Shown here piece after piece: positions 42,687 through 52,081 of a DNA stretch of 64,000 nucleotides. This DNA is from Bauldia sp. (GTDB lineage: Bacteria > Pseudomonadota > Alphaproteobacteria > Rhizobiales > Kaistiaceae): contig JAGRKZ010000019.1 of the NCBI GenBank assembly GCA_020442065.1, positions 1 to 64,000 of the forward strand. The letters are read 5' to 3'. Every line of letters begins with the position of its first letter. The first letter of the stretch is position 1. The position numbers were made by a program, and so were the translations under genes. Under the pieces are notes generated by a model that was not told the origin of the DNA, searched no databases, and was given only the letters and a program-made list of their open reading frames with translations.

Positions 42687-43508
42687 TCAATGCATGGCCC
42701 AGCCGCCATCGACGGTGATGCATTGCCCGGTGATGAAATCCGCATCGCGCGAGGCAAGGAAGGTGACCAGCGCTGCAATATCGGCGGGCTCGCCCCGACG
42801 CTTGATCGATTGGAAATCGAGGAGCATGCGGTCGATCTCGGCTGGATCGCCATACGCAGCCTCCGCGTCGGTCCGGATCGCTCCGACGATGATAGTGTTG
42901 ACGGTGATGCCGTCCGCTCCCATTTCGCGCGCAAGGACGCGGCCCATCCCTTCCAGTGCGCTCTTCGAGGTCGTGTAGTGGATGTTGCCCGGCCGCCCTA
43001 GCGGGCTCCGCACCGAGCCCATGGTGATGATCCGCCCGCGGCCTTTCGCCTGCATGAAGGGGTGAACGGCTCGGGCGCAGAGAAAGGCACCAGTGACGTT
43101 GGCGCGGAGAATGCGATCCCACGCCGGGGCGTCGATCTCAGACCAGGGCGCGGCGCCTGCGACCGATGCCGCGGCGTTGTTGACGAGAACAGTCGGTGCG
43201 CCCAGGTCGGAGCGCGCCGCCTCGACCATTCGCGTGACGTCTGCCTCGCTACCGACATCGCCGTCCACGGTGATAGCCCGGCCGCCGGCCCGCACGATCG
43301 CGGCAACGACATCCTCTGCATCGCCACGCGCGTTGTCGCGGTGATAGTGGACTGCTACAGCGGCACCCTCGGCGGCGAGGCGGATGGAGGTGGCGGCGCC
43401 AATGTTTCGAGCAGCCCCGGTGACGAGGGCGACCTCGCCGGCAAGGCGGAGGGTACCGCCGGTCGTCGGTGCCCCCCTCTCAGCGAGCGCTGGTCCGCCA
43501 GCTACCAT
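42687..43508 (-). CDS. Short-chain dehydrogenase/reductase (SDR)
   Basis: 273 aa from ATG 43508, which overlaps the stop of the preceding SDR gene; an ATG at 43517 is also possible. NAD(P) motif ALVTGAARNIGAATS, VLVNNAAAS (NNA with Ala instead of Gly), Ser in IITMGSVRSPLG, Y-x3-K in NIHYTTSKSALEG, and the FITGQCITVDGGW end. It is an FabG-like cytoplasmic oxidoreductase. Two further SDR genes lie in the same operon, as in multistep sugar oxidation pathways. Confidence 0.87.
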   Translation of the reverse strand: MVAGGPALAERGAPTTGGTLRLAGEVALVTGAARNIGAATSIRLAAEGAAVAVHYHRDNARGDAEDVVAAIVRAGGRAITVDGDVGSEADVTRMVEAARSDLGAPTVLVNNAAASVAGAAPWSEIDAPAWDRILRANVTGAFLCARAVHPFMQAKGRGRIITMGSVRSPLGRPGNIHYTTSKSALEGMGRVLAREMGADGITVNTIIVGAIRTDAEAAYGDPAEIDRMLLDFQSIKRRGEPADIAALVTFLASRDADFITGQCITVDGGWAMH

Positions 43509-44290
43509 ATGGTCCAACCGCCATCCACGCGGATTTCCTCGCCCGTGATGAAGGCCGCATCCTCGGAGGCGAGGAAGGCGACCGCGTGGGCGATCTCCTC
43601 GGGCTTGCCGAAGCGGCCGACCGGGGTCATCTCGCAGAGCTTCCGGATCACCTCGTCCGAGATCAGTCCCTCGGACTGTTCGGTGATCACCATGCCGGGG
43701 CTGATGGTGTTGACCGTCACGCCCCAGCGCGCGACCGCCGCAGCAAGGTCCCGGGTGAGGTTGAGGATCGCGCCTTTCGAGGTGTGGTAGGCGGGCTGGC
43801 GCCTGGGACCGGCAGTGCCTTCTTCGACGAAGGTGTCATAGAGGGCCGGGTTGAGCCCGAGGACGCCATAGACCGAGCCAATGTTGACGATGCGGCCCCA
43901 TCCGCGCTTGCGCATCCCCGGCAGCACCGCCTGGGCCATGAAGAAGGCGGCGTCGACATTGGTCGTCATCACCCGCCGCCACTCGGCCTCGGAGGCAGAG
44001 AACAGCGGCTCGATCGAGGATACACCGGCATTGTTGACGAGAATGTCGACGCGGCCGAAGCGATCGAGGGCATCGCTTACCACGCGCTCGCGGTCGGCGG
44101 CTTGGGTGATATCGGCGGAAAGTGCGGCGACCGGATTGTCGGCGGGTCCGCGCGACACCGTGTCGGCGAGCGGCAATTCACGCCGGCCGACAATTAGAGT
44201 CCGAATACCGGAGCGCGCGAGCTTCAGCGCAATGGCCTGGCCAATACCGGTGCCGGCGCCGGTCACGATCGCCACGTGCGGTTCTGTCAC
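43502..44290 (-). CDS. Short-chain dehydrogenase/reductase (SDR)
   Basis: 262 aa. NAD(P) motif AIVTGAGTGIGQAIA, DILVNNAGVSS, Ser in IVNIGSVYGVLG, Y-x3-K in QPAYHTSKGAILNL, FITGEEIRVDGGW end. It starts 78 bases after the sugar-binding protein gene and overlaps the next SDR. Like the SDR at 39788 it has a long insertion after the active-site Ser (about residues 147-160), suggesting these two are closer to each other than to the one at 42687. Confidence 0.87.
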   Translation of the reverse strand: MTEPHVAIVTGAGTGIGQAIALKLARSGIRTLIVGRRELPLADTVSRGPADNPVAALSADITQAADRERVVSDALDRFGRVDILVNNAGVSSIEPLFSASEAEWRRVMTTNVDAAFFMAQAVLPGMRKRGWGRIVNIGSVYGVLGLNPALYDTFVEEGTAGPRRQPAYHTSKGAILNLTRDLAAAVARWGVTVNTISPGMVITEQSEGLISDEVIRKLCEMTPVGRFGKPEEIAHAVAFLASEDAAFITGEEIRVDGGWTIW

Positions 44291-44368
44291 CTGGGGCTTC
44301 CTTGGTACCTTCAGCCGTGACGGAACGCGGCCGGCAGGGCTTGCGCCCGCCGGCCGCGGAGCGGCCTG

Positions 44369-45337
44369 CTATGGACAGGCGTCGACGTAGAGCGCCTTTT
44401 TCACATCGGGGCTGTCAATGTTGTCCCGCGTGGCGACGAGCATTGGCGGGTAGTAGACATCCTCGAGTGTCGCGGGGTCGACCTCGCCGCGGATAATCTG
44501 CGTCACCAGCTTCACCGAGTCGTAGCCCTCGAGATAGGGCGATTGAACCACGAGCGCGTCGTAGACGCCCTCCTTGAGGTCGCGGACCTGCTGCGGATCA
44601 GCGTCATAGGCGATGATCTTGATCTTGCCGCCGAGGCCGGCACCGATCACCGCCGAGGAGGTACCAACCGCCGCGTTCGAATGCGTCGTGTAGATGCCCT
44701 TGAGGTCGGGATTGGCCTGGATCGCGGCGGCGACGACCTCGGCGGCCTTGTTCTGGTCAGAGCCGGGATACTCGATCGGAAGCACCGTGATCTTGGGGTA
44801 CTTCTCCTTGATCACGTTGACGAAGCCGTCGGCCCGCTGCTGGTTGCCGACGACGCCGGGGTTCAGCGCGACAATCAGCACCGTGCCCTCGCCGCCGATA
44901 GCCTCCGCCATGGCCTCCGCGGCGAGGCCGCCAGCAGTGAGGTTGTCGGTGCGCATGTTCTGGACGTCGACCGGCTGGTTTAGGCTGCCGTCGACGGTTA
45001 CCACCGGAATTTTCTTGTTCTTGACGAGGTCGTCGACGATGCTGATCAGCGCGTCCGGATCGTTGGGCGCGAGTACCATGCCGGCGGGGTCGCGCTCGAT
45101 AGCAGCCTGCAGGATGGGCATCTGAAGATTAATGTCCCACTGCGGGGCGCCCTGCCAGTTTAACTCGACGCCGAGTTCCTTGGCGGCATCACGGGCGCCG
45201 CATTCCATGGTCGTGTAGAAGGGGATGCCGACCATCCCAGCCACGAACTCAATCTTCTCGCCCGCCGCAAGCGCCGGACCGGCCAGGATCGTTGTGAGCG
45301 ACAGGGTTAGCGTCAGATACTTCAGGCGTTTGGTCAT
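44369..45337 (-). CDS. Ribose-type ABC transporter substrate-binding protein (RbsB family)
   Basis: 322 aa; ATG behind GGGAGC. Signal peptide (LTLTLSLTTILAGPALAAG) followed by a Peripla_BP_4 fold: IEFVAGMVGIPFYTTMECGA, VELNWQGAPQWDINLQ, GMVLAPNDPDAL, IPVVTVDGSLN, GIYTTHSNAAVGTSS and KIIAYDADPQQVRDLKEG. It binds a monosaccharide or small polyol in the periplasm for the CUT2 importer encoded just upstream. The ligand is not predictable. Confidence 0.9.
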   Translation of the reverse strand: MTKRLKYLTLTLSLTTILAGPALAAGEKIEFVAGMVGIPFYTTMECGARDAAKELGVELNWQGAPQWDINLQMPILQAAIERDPAGMVLAPNDPDALISIVDDLVKNKKIPVVTVDGSLNQPVDVQNMRTDNLTAGGLAAEAMAEAIGGEGTVLIVALNPGVVGNQQRADGFVNVIKEKYPKITVLPIEYPGSDQNKAAEVVAAAIQANPDLKGIYTTHSNAAVGTSSAVIGAGLGGKIKIIAYDADPQQVRDLKEGVYDALVVQSPYLEGYDSVKLVTQIIRGEVDPATLEDVYYPPMLVATRDNIDSPDVKKALYVDACP

Positions 45338-45409
45338 TGCGATGCTCCCGTTTCTTGTGTGGCGTTGACGTTGACATCAGGGTCGGGCGCTGCGCTACCC
45401 ACACCCCAT

Positions 45410-46462
45410 CTACGAGCTCAGCCGTTCCCTTCTGCGCTGATCGATGAACACTGCCGCGATCAGGATCGCCCCAACGACAATGAGCTGGTAGAACGACGGG
45501 ACACCGAGGATGACCAGACCGGTGCCCAAGATGACAGGGATGAGCGAGGCGACCATTGACCCGGCGATGGTTGCACGGCCGCCGAACAGGCTGGTGCCAC
45601 CGATCACCACCGCGGCGATCGCCGCAAGCGCCGTGGTCTGGTGCCCGCCGATATTGGTGGTCGCGAAGCGCGTCAAATCGAGCATCGCCGCGGCGCCGGC
45701 GAGCGCCCCCATCATGACGAAGAGCACAAGGATGTGCCGGCGCGAGCGGATGCCGGCGCGCTCCGCGGCGTCGCGTGAAGAGCCGATAGCGAGCGTGTAG
45801 AGGCCGAACCGCGTCCGCCGGAGCATGTACCAGAGCACCGCCGAGATGATCAGCACCACCATCATCGGATAGGGGATCACGCCGAATAGCTTTTCGATGC
45901 CGAAGCCGGTCTGGAGGCTCCGCGGCACGTTTGGGACGTTCACACCGTTGCTGGCCACATAGGCCAGCCCCGTGCCAATCCCCATGGTGCCGAGCGTGAC
46001 GATGAAGGAGTTGATGCGGAGGCGGGTGACGAGCAGGCCATTGACCAAGCCGAACAGGGTACCGGCGAGGATCGCGGCGATCGTGCCGGCCACAACGCCG
46101 AGAGCGAGGTTGGGATACTCGCCGGCGCGAACCTGCTCGGGCGTGCCCGAAAGTGAGACCAGAACCTCCGCAGCGATGACAGCGGAGAGGACGACATTCG
46201 AGCCGATCGAAAGATCAAGTTCGCCGGCCGCCAGCACATAAGTGATGCCAACCGCGAGCAGCATCGTCACCGACACGTTGAGCGTGATGGTGCTAAGATT
46301 GCTGACGCGAAAGAAGGCGCCGTTGGGCGATAGCACTCCAAACAGGACAATCAGCGCGACGACGATGACCGCCATGCCGACGGGGGTCGAGCGCAGGGCC
46401 GCGGCAAGGGCGCCGGGGTGGGCGGGCGGTGCGTCGGGCGCGGACTGGGCCGCCCGGCTCAC
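45410..46462 (-). CDS. Ribose-type ABC transporter permease (RbsC family)
   Basis: 350 aa using the GTG at 46462, which overlaps the ATPase stop (GTGA); the longer frame inside the ATPase gene is ignored. About ten membrane segments, with the family signature region GELDLSIGSNVVLSAVIAAE, LLVTRLRINSFIVTLGTMGI, IGSSRDAAERAGI and AAVVIGGTSLFGGRATIAGS. It forms a homodimeric inner-membrane channel of the CUT2 group. Confidence 0.9.
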   Translation of the reverse strand: MSRAAQSAPDAPPAHPGALAAALRSTPVGMAVIVVALIVLFGVLSPNGAFFRVSNLSTITLNVSVTMLLAVGITYVLAAGELDLSIGSNVVLSAVIAAEVLVSLSGTPEQVRAGEYPNLALGVVAGTIAAILAGTLFGLVNGLLVTRLRINSFIVTLGTMGIGTGLAYVASNGVNVPNVPRSLQTGFGIEKLFGVIPYPMMVVLIISAVLWYMLRRTRFGLYTLAIGSSRDAAERAGIRSRRHILVLFVMMGALAGAAAMLDLTRFATTNIGGHQTTALAAIAAVVIGGTSLFGGRATIAGSMVASLIPVILGTGLVILGVPSFYQLIVVGAILIAAVFIDQRRRERLSS

Positions 46463-47274
46463 GCTGCCTCTCCTCTGGCATGGCCGCCGAGCATGAGAGT
46501 GACGACGTCGGTGAGCGTGAGGTCGCGCGCCGGCAGGTTCGAGACCGTGCGGCCCTGGCGCATCACCGCGATGCGGTCGGCAAGGCTGAGCATCTTCGGA
46601 ATGTCGTGAGAGATAACGACCACCGCGAGCCCACGCGCCGCGGCGCTCCGGATCGACTCGTAGACGATATCTGTCTGCTTGGTGCCGAGCGCCGCCGTGG
46701 GCTCGTCCATGAGGATCGCCGTGGTCGCCCACATCACGGCACGGGCGACGGCGATCGCCTGGCGCTGGCCGCCGGAGAGGTCGCGGACGGCCCGGTCGAC
46801 GCTGTTAAGGGTGGAGATGCCGGCAGCGGCGATGGCCTGCCGCGCAGCCTGCCGCATCTTCTTGCGGTCCAGCGACGGCGGCCAGCCGGCGAAGATGCCG
46901 CGCGTCAGCGGCTCGCGACCGAGGAACATGTTTTCCGCAACGGAGAGATCGGGGGCAAGGGCGAGATCCTGATACACGGTCTCGACACCGAGCTCCTGCG
47001 CGTGGCGGATCGACGTCACCGTCGTGGTCTCGCCCCAGAAGGCGAGGCGACCGCTATCGGGCGTCAAAGCTCCGCAGATGATTTTGGTGAGGGTCGACTT
47101 GCCGGCGCCGTTGTCGCCCACGAGCGCAAGCACCTCTCCGGGCCGGACCTGAAGGCTCGCGCCAGACAGCGCCTGAACATGGCCGAAGCGCTTGACGATG
47201 TCGGTCGCCTCGATGACGTAGTCCGACCTCGGCGACGACGGCTTGCCTTGCTCGCTACGCACGCGCTGCCCCAT
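46459..47274 (-). CDS. CUT2-type ABC transporter ATPase, single-domain
   Basis: 271 aa from ATG 47274; starting at 47316 would make the palindrome at 47293-47308 coding, so the shorter start is preferred. Walker A LVGDNGAGKSTL, signature LSGGQRQAIAVARA, Walker B AILMDEPTAALG, switch VVVISHDIPKML. RbsA-type proteins usually have two ATPase halves (about 500 aa); this one has one half, as in the single-domain FrcA/XylG-like subgroup. It overlaps the permease by GTGA. Confidence 0.88.
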   Translation of the reverse strand: MGQRVRSEQGKPSSPRSDYVIEATDIVKRFGHVQALSGASLQVRPGEVLALVGDNGAGKSTLTKIICGALTPDSGRLAFWGETTTVTSIRHAQELGVETVYQDLALAPDLSVAENMFLGREPLTRGIFAGWPPSLDRKKMRQAARQAIAAAGISTLNSVDRAVRDLSGGQRQAIAVARAVMWATTAILMDEPTAALGTKQTDIVYESIRSAAARGLAVVVISHDIPKMLSLADRIAVMRQGRTVSNLPARDLTLTDVVTLMLGGHARGEAA

Positions 47275-47292
47275 TATCGGCGGTTCATTAGA

Positions 47293-47308
47293 TGAAATTC
47301 TAGTTTCA
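47293..47308. promoter_or_regulatory. 16-bp palindrome TGAAATTCTAGTTTCA, candidate IclR operator
   Basis: Five-base arms TGAAA/TTTCA with an AT-rich centre, 19-34 bases upstream of the transporter ATPase start and downstream of the IclR gene. IclR-family operators are often short AT-rich palindromes of this size. No second copy was found. Confidence 0.4.
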
Positions 47309-47354
47309 TATTGCACCGGAAGGCCGTCAAGGGAAATTCTGAATTGCAGGGTTG

Positions 47355-48179
47355 TCAGGCGGCGCGGGTCGCTTCGTTCGTCAGTGCGGGAGGTTCGCCC
47401 CGGATGATGCGCGAAATCTCGCCGCCGGCGGAGATGAGCCCGGCGCAGATCGCCTGGCGGGCGCCCTCGTCAAATCGGGTGATGGGCGCCGAAAGGCTCA
47501 TCGCCGCGATCGCGATGCCCTGATGGTCAAGGATCGGCGCGGCGATGCAATAGGAGCCCTCTTCGTTCTCGCCCATCTCGATGGCGTAGCCGGTGGTGCG
47601 GATGATATCGAGCTGCTCGATGAGCGCGGCCGGGTCTGTGATCGTATTCCGCGTCAAGCGCGGCAGAACCGGAGGAATCAGCATCGCCCGCTGTGCGGGA
47701 GGCCGGAAAGCCAGGAAAACCTTGCCGAGCGCAGTGCAATGCAGCGGATCGGTCGCTCCCACGCTCGACTGCATCCGGAGCGACCGTTCACTCTCCAGTA
47801 CATCGAGGTAGACCACCTCGCCGCCCGACAGGACACCGAGGTTGATCGTCTCGTTGAAGCGCTGACGGAGCCGTTTCATTGACGGCTTGCAGGCCTGCCG
47901 CAGCGTTTCATAGGGACTGCTCGCATGCGACAGGCGCCAGAGCCCGATACCGGGACGATAGCGGTCGGCCTCAGGGTCGTGCTCTACGAAGCCGAGCATC
48001 GCCAGCGTCCGCAGGTAGCGAAACACCGTCGTTTTGGGGAGTGCCGCATCGCGGACGATCTGGTTGAGGGACACCGGCTCGAGTGCCTCACAAACGAGCT
48101 GCAGTACCTGCATGGCCTTAAGCACGGGCTGGACCAGATAACGATCGTCGAGCCCGTCGTCGCCGGCTTCGGAAGCCAT
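47355..48179 (-). CDS. IclR-family transcriptional regulator
   Basis: 274 aa from ATG 48179, directly behind AGGAGGAACC; the open frame reaches upstream but without a ribosome site. N-terminal winged helix (residues about 18-80: VLKAMQVLQLVCEALEPVSL, LPKTTVFRYLRTLAMLGFVE), then the IclR ligand domain with LRQRFNETINLGVLSGGEVV, DPLHCTALGKVFLAF, GYAIEMGENEEGSYCIAAPI and AAMSLSAPITRFD. It sits between two divergent catabolic operons and is the natural candidate for controlling both through the 48180-48253 gap and the palindrome at 47293. Confidence 0.9.
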   Translation of the reverse strand: MASEAGDDGLDDRYLVQPVLKAMQVLQLVCEALEPVSLNQIVRDAALPKTTVFRYLRTLAMLGFVEHDPEADRYRPGIGLWRLSHASSPYETLRQACKPSMKRLRQRFNETINLGVLSGGEVVYLDVLESERSLRMQSSVGATDPLHCTALGKVFLAFRPPAQRAMLIPPVLPRLTRNTITDPAALIEQLDIIRTTGYAIEMGENEEGSYCIAAPILDHQGIAIAAMSLSAPITRFDEGARQAICAGLISAGGEISRIIRGEPPALTNEATRAA

Positions 48180-48208
48180 TCGGTTCCTCCTGAAGGAACG
48201 TGCCTTTC

Positions 48209-48236
48209 TTGACACGAAATATTGTGCGTGTTGAAT
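48209..48236 (+). promoter_or_regulatory. Candidate housekeeping-type promoter TTGACA-N16-TTGAAT
   Basis: A perfect -35 box TTGACA (48209-48214) and TTGAAT (48231-48236) 16 bases later lie in the gap between the divergent IclR and aminotransferase genes. The 5' leader would be only about ten bases. An imperfect dyad (CACGAAATATTGTG, 48212-48225) overlaps the spacer and could be an IclR site. Confidence 0.4.
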
Positions 48237-48253
48237 GATGCCAGTCAAGTCGC

Positions 48254-49558
48254 ATGGGGACAAGCATCGTGCACTGCACCTTCAACGGCTCCGTCGAGCG
48301 GATTCGTCAAGCTTCCCGCTACCTGCCGGGCGGGGTCAGCAGCAACTTCCGATTGGGCATCTCTCCGACGCCGCTGGTCTTCGACCATGCGGACGGACCG
48401 TTTCTCTACGACATCGATGGCAACCGGCTGATCGACTACTACCTCGGCATGGGTCCGATGATCCTCGGCCATCGCCCCGAGGCGGTCGTGGAGGCGGTGC
48501 GATCCCAGCTCGATCGCGGCATCCTCTTCGGAGGGCAGAGCGAGATCGAATTCGAAGCGGCCGAGCTTGTCTGCGCCATGCTGCCGTCGGCCGACAAGGT
48601 CCGCTTCTCTTCTTCCGGCAGCGAGGCGGCGCAGGCCGCGCTCCGCCTCGCCCGCGCCGCGACCGGAAGAGGTGCGATCGTCAAGTTCGAAGGCCACTAT
48701 CATGGCTGGCTCGACAACGTGCTGTGGAGCGTCGCGCCGGCGCCGGATGCTATGGGGGCGGAGGGTGCGCCGGTGCCCCAGCCCGGCACCACCGGCCAGG
48801 ACGCGCATGCCGGGCAAATGGTCGAGGTTCTGTCCTGGAACCGGCCGGACTTCATCGAGGAGCGGCTGTCGCGCGGCGACGTCGCCGCGGTGATCATGGA
48901 GCCGGCGATGTGCAACACCGGCGCCATCTTCCCGGCGCCGGGCTATCTCGAATCCGTTCGCGATATCTGCACCCGAACTGGGACGGTGCTGATCTTCGAC
49001 GAGGTGATCACCGGGTTCCGCGTGGCCCCCGGCGGCGCGCAGCAGAGGCTGGGCGTGACGCCGGATCTCACCCTCTTCGGCAAGGCGGTGGCGAGCGGCT
49101 TCCCGGTCGCGGGGCTCGCCGGCCGGGCCGACCTGATGGAGATGTTCTCCGGCAAGGTCATGCATGGCGGTACCTATAACGCCCAGTCGGTGACCATGGC
49201 GGCAACGGTCGCCACGCTCAAGTCGCTCAAGGCGCCCGGCACCTACGACCTGCTCGCCCGCCAGGGGGGGCGGCTGATGCAAGGGGTCGCCGAAGCCTTC
49301 GCCGCCGCCGGCGTGCCCGCCTCCGTCAACGGCTTCCCTGAGATCTTCCATGTCGGCTTCGGACTCGGGGCGCCGCCCCGCAACTATCGCGACATCCTCG
49401 CGGTGGACCGGGCCGGCTACGTGCGGTTGACCACGGCGCTGCTCGAGCGCGGCGTCCGCATCCTCGAGCGCGGCGCCTGGTTCATCTCGACCCGTCACGA
49501 TGATGCCGTCATCGACGAGACGGTGGCCGCGCTCAGGGATACGCTCGCCGCCCAATGA
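48254..49558 (+). CDS. Class III PLP aminotransferase, glutamate-1-semialdehyde aminomutase-like
   Basis: 434 aa. Start pattern IRQASRYLPGGVSSNFRLG and DIDGNRLIDYYLGMGPMILG are typical of HemL-like enzymes. Cofactor residues: FSSSGSEAAQAALRLAR (phosphate binding), KFEGHYHGWLDN, LIFDEVITGFR (Asp), and the PLP lysine in LFGKAVASGFPVAG (Lys 277). In a catabolic operon it is more likely a transaminase or aminomutase for a beta-amino or amino-sugar-derived compound than for haem. First of four plus-strand genes divergent from IclR. Confidence 0.87.
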   Translation: MGTSIVHCTFNGSVERIRQASRYLPGGVSSNFRLGISPTPLVFDHADGPFLYDIDGNRLIDYYLGMGPMILGHRPEAVVEAVRSQLDRGILFGGQSEIEFEAAELVCAMLPSADKVRFSSSGSEAAQAALRLARAATGRGAIVKFEGHYHGWLDNVLWSVAPAPDAMGAEGAPVPQPGTTGQDAHAGQMVEVLSWNRPDFIEERLSRGDVAAVIMEPAMCNTGAIFPAPGYLESVRDICTRTGTVLIFDEVITGFRVAPGGAQQRLGVTPDLTLFGKAVASGFPVAGLAGRADLMEMFSGKVMHGGTYNAQSVTMAATVATLKSLKAPGTYDLLARQGGRLMQGVAEAFAAAGVPASVNGFPEIFHVGFGLGAPPRNYRDILAVDRAGYVRLTTALLERGVRILERGAWFISTRHDDAVIDETVAALRDTLAAQ

Positions 49559-49584
49559 CTCGCCACCCGTCGAGGCCCTGACCC

Positions 49585-51063
49585 ATGCCAACAAGGATCG
49601 CCGTCGGTCTGCTCATGCAGGAGAGCAACAGCTTCTCCCCGCTGCCGACCACGGTCGAGACCTTCGAGAGCTATTACGTCTACCGGGGGGACGAGTTGCT
49701 GACCCGCTACGGCGAGGCGCGGGCGGAAGTTCCGGGTTTCCTCTCGGTGCTCGCCGCCGACGACGCCACGCCGGTGCCTCTCATCGCTGCCTATGCGACG
49801 GCAAGCGGGACTGTCACCCGGGCCGCCTTCGACGCGCTCGTCGGCGAGATGGAGGAACGACTTCGGGCCGCCCTGCCGGTCGACGGCCTGCTCCTCGCCC
49901 TCCACGGGGCGCTCGTGATCGAGGACCAGCCTGACGGCGACGGCGAGATCATCCGGCGGATGCGAGACATCCTCGGCCCCGACGTGCCGATCGGCGTCAG
50001 TCTCGACCTCCATGGCCACATCACCCCGTTGATGCTGCAGCCGAACGTCTTCCACATTGGCTATCGCGAGTACCCCCATATCGACATGTTCGAGACCGGC
50101 GAGCGCACCGCGCGCGTGCTCCTCGACGTGATCGCCGGGCGGCGGCCGATGCCGGCGATGGCGCTCGCCAAGCGGCCGATGATCGTGAGCCCGGTGTGCA
50201 CCCGAACCACCGACGGGCCGCTCCGCCCGGTGGTCGAGGAGGCACGGCGCCTGGAGGCGTCCGGGGCGGTCATCAACGCTGCACTGTTCCCAGTGCAGCC
50301 CTGGCTCGACGTGCCCGATCTCGGCTTCGCGGTGCTGGTCTGCGCCGACGAGCAGGAGCTCGCCAGCGCGACCGCGGAACGCCTCGCCGACATGGCGTGG
50401 CAGCGGCGGGCGGATTTCTTCCCTGACCTCACCCCGCTCGACGAGGCGATCCGCATCGGCCTGGGATCGGAGGGCACCACCGTTGTCAGCGATGCCGGCG
50501 ATGCACCGACCGGCGGCTCCGCCGCCGACAGCGCCGCGGTCCTCAAGGCACTTCTTGCCGCCGGCGCCGACCGCGCCGCACGGCCGAGCTACCTGACGCT
50601 GTGCGACCCCGAGGCGGTGAAAGCTGCCGAGACGGCCGGTAAGGGCGCCACCATAACGCTCCCCCTCGGCCATGCCTTTTCGACCGGCGATGGCGATCCC
50701 ATAACCGTCACCGGCGTGGTCCAGTCGCTGTCCGACGGCCGCTACCGGATGGTCGACGGCGGCCCGAACGGTCTGCTCCTTTCGATGGGGCCAACTGCGG
50801 TCATCGCCATCGGCGCCATCCGGGTCCTCGTGCGGAGCCTCCCCTCGATCGAGTGGGACCGCGCGATGTTCGCCTCGCAAGGGCTGCAGCCGGAGGAGGC
50901 CGCTCTCCTTTTCGTCAAGTCGCCCGCGCATTTCCGCCAGAGTTTCGGGCCGATCGCGGCACGAATCATCGTCGCCAACACCCCCGGGCCGACAGCGCCC
51001 GACATGCGCCAAATCCCGTTCACCCGGGTGACGCGGCCGCTCTATCCTCTCGATGAGATCTGA
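49585..51063 (+). CDS. M81 family metallopeptidase (MlrC/microcystinase C-like)
   Basis: 492 aa, ATG 26 bases after the aminotransferase. N-terminal DUF1485-type domain: VGLLMQESNSFSPLPTTVE, GLLLALHGALVIEDQPDGDG, metal-binding-type DLHGHITPLM and IGYREYPHIDMFETG. C-terminal MlrC domain with VVSDAGDAPTGGSAADSAAV and VIVAN-like end. MlrC cleaves linear microcystin peptides; most homologues are in sugar or opine-like catabolic operons with unknown substrates. With two aminotransferases, M24 and sugar-type genes here, an amide-linked amino compound is plausible. Confidence 0.85.
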   Translation: MPTRIAVGLLMQESNSFSPLPTTVETFESYYVYRGDELLTRYGEARAEVPGFLSVLAADDATPVPLIAAYATASGTVTRAAFDALVGEMEERLRAALPVDGLLLALHGALVIEDQPDGDGEIIRRMRDILGPDVPIGVSLDLHGHITPLMLQPNVFHIGYREYPHIDMFETGERTARVLLDVIAGRRPMPAMALAKRPMIVSPVCTRTTDGPLRPVVEEARRLEASGAVINAALFPVQPWLDVPDLGFAVLVCADEQELASATAERLADMAWQRRADFFPDLTPLDEAIRIGLGSEGTTVVSDAGDAPTGGSAADSAAVLKALLAAGADRAARPSYLTLCDPEAVKAAETAGKGATITLPLGHAFSTGDGDPITVTGVVQSLSDGRYRMVDGGPNGLLLSMGPTAVIAIGAIRVLVRSLPSIEWDRAMFASQGLQPEEAALLFVKSPAHFRQSFGPIAARIIVANTPGPTAPDMRQIPFTRVTRPLYPLDEI

Positions 51064-51089
51064 ACCGTCATGTGCCGGAGCCGGTGCCG

Positions 51090-52064
51090 ATGAAGCTCAC
51101 CATGGTCGCCGCGCCGCCGACGGAGCGACGCCTGCGGGCGCTCCGGCAGCTCGGCGCGGACTACGCCGTCCACTACGACATGGAGGATCTGCCCGACGAT
51201 CCCGCCGAACTCGGCAAGATCCGCGATCACTACGCGCGGTTCGATTTGCCGCTCAAGGTCGTCGAGGCCGGTCCGGCGATCGACCGCATCGTCATGGGCA
51301 AGGACGGCGCGTCCGAACAGATCGAGCGCTACAGGCGCATCGTCGGCCATCTCGGCAGCCTCGGCGTCGAGGTCATCGCCTACAATTTCATGCCGCAGGT
51401 CAGCGCCGACGCGATGGTCGTCCGCACCGCCTTCGATGCCGAAACCCGGGGCGGCGCGCGGACCAGCGGCTTCCGCCTCGCCGACGTCACCGCCGCCACC
51501 ATGCCGCACGGCGAAAAGACGATCCCGCGCGAGCGTATGTGGGACAATCTCGAGCGCTTCCTCCATGCCGTGGTGCCGGTTGCGGAGGAAGCCGGCGTGC
51601 GGCTGGCGATGCACCCGGACGATCCGCCGATGTCACCGCTTTGCGGACTCGAGCGGATCATGAGCAGCACTGCCGATTTCGACCGGCTGCTGTCGATCTC
51701 CTCGAGTGCCTCGAACGCCATCACGTTCTGCATCGGCTGCTTCGCCGAGATGGGGACCGACATCCCGGCGCTCCTTACCCGCTACCGGGATCGTATCCCT
51801 TATGTCCATGTCCGCGACATCCGCGGGACACCCGATGACTTCATCGAGACCTTCCCCGACGACGGGCAGACCGACCTCGTCGCCATCTTCCGGACGCTCC
51901 ACGCGATCGACTTCGACGGCTACATGCGCAGTGACCACGCGCCGCAGATCGCTACTGACGATGACGCGGCACCGGACGGATACACCATGCAGGGCCACCT
52001 CTTTGCCCTGGGCTACCTCCGCGGGCTCGACCATGCGACGGCGCCCGCCGCGCCGGCGACGTGA
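51090..52064 (+). CDS. Mannonate dehydratase-like (UxuA) TIM-barrel enzyme
   Basis: 324 aa from ATG 51090 (a GTG at 51072 is an alternative). Family motifs: VIAYNFMPQVSA, RLAMHPDDPPMSPLCGLERI (His/Asp cluster), NAITFCIGCFAEMG (Cys metal ligand), IPYVHVRDIRG and GYMRSDHAPQ. These are the Mn/Fe-binding positions of UxuA, which dehydrates D-mannonate to 2-keto-3-deoxygluconate. The standard E. coli protein is about 390 aa, so this is a short form of the type seen in alphaproteobacteria. It implies a hexonate-like intermediate in this pathway. Confidence 0.85.
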   Translation: MKLTMVAAPPTERRLRALRQLGADYAVHYDMEDLPDDPAELGKIRDHYARFDLPLKVVEAGPAIDRIVMGKDGASEQIERYRRIVGHLGSLGVEVIAYNFMPQVSADAMVVRTAFDAETRGGARTSGFRLADVTAATMPHGEKTIPRERMWDNLERFLHAVVPVAEEAGVRLAMHPDDPPMSPLCGLERIMSSTADFDRLLSISSSASNAITFCIGCFAEMGTDIPALLTRYRDRIPYVHVRDIRGTPDDFIETFPDDGQTDLVAIFRTLHAIDFDGYMRSDHAPQIATDDDAAPDGYTMQGHLFALGYLRGLDHATAPAAPAT

Positions 52065-52081
52065 GCGGGCGGGGGAGCGGA

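Noticed and set aside
48245-49594. 449-codon open frame on the minus strand
   Set aside because: It is antisense to the class III aminotransferase.
49495-51012. 505-codon open frame on the minus strand
   Set aside because: It is antisense to the M81 gene, whose motifs are unambiguous.
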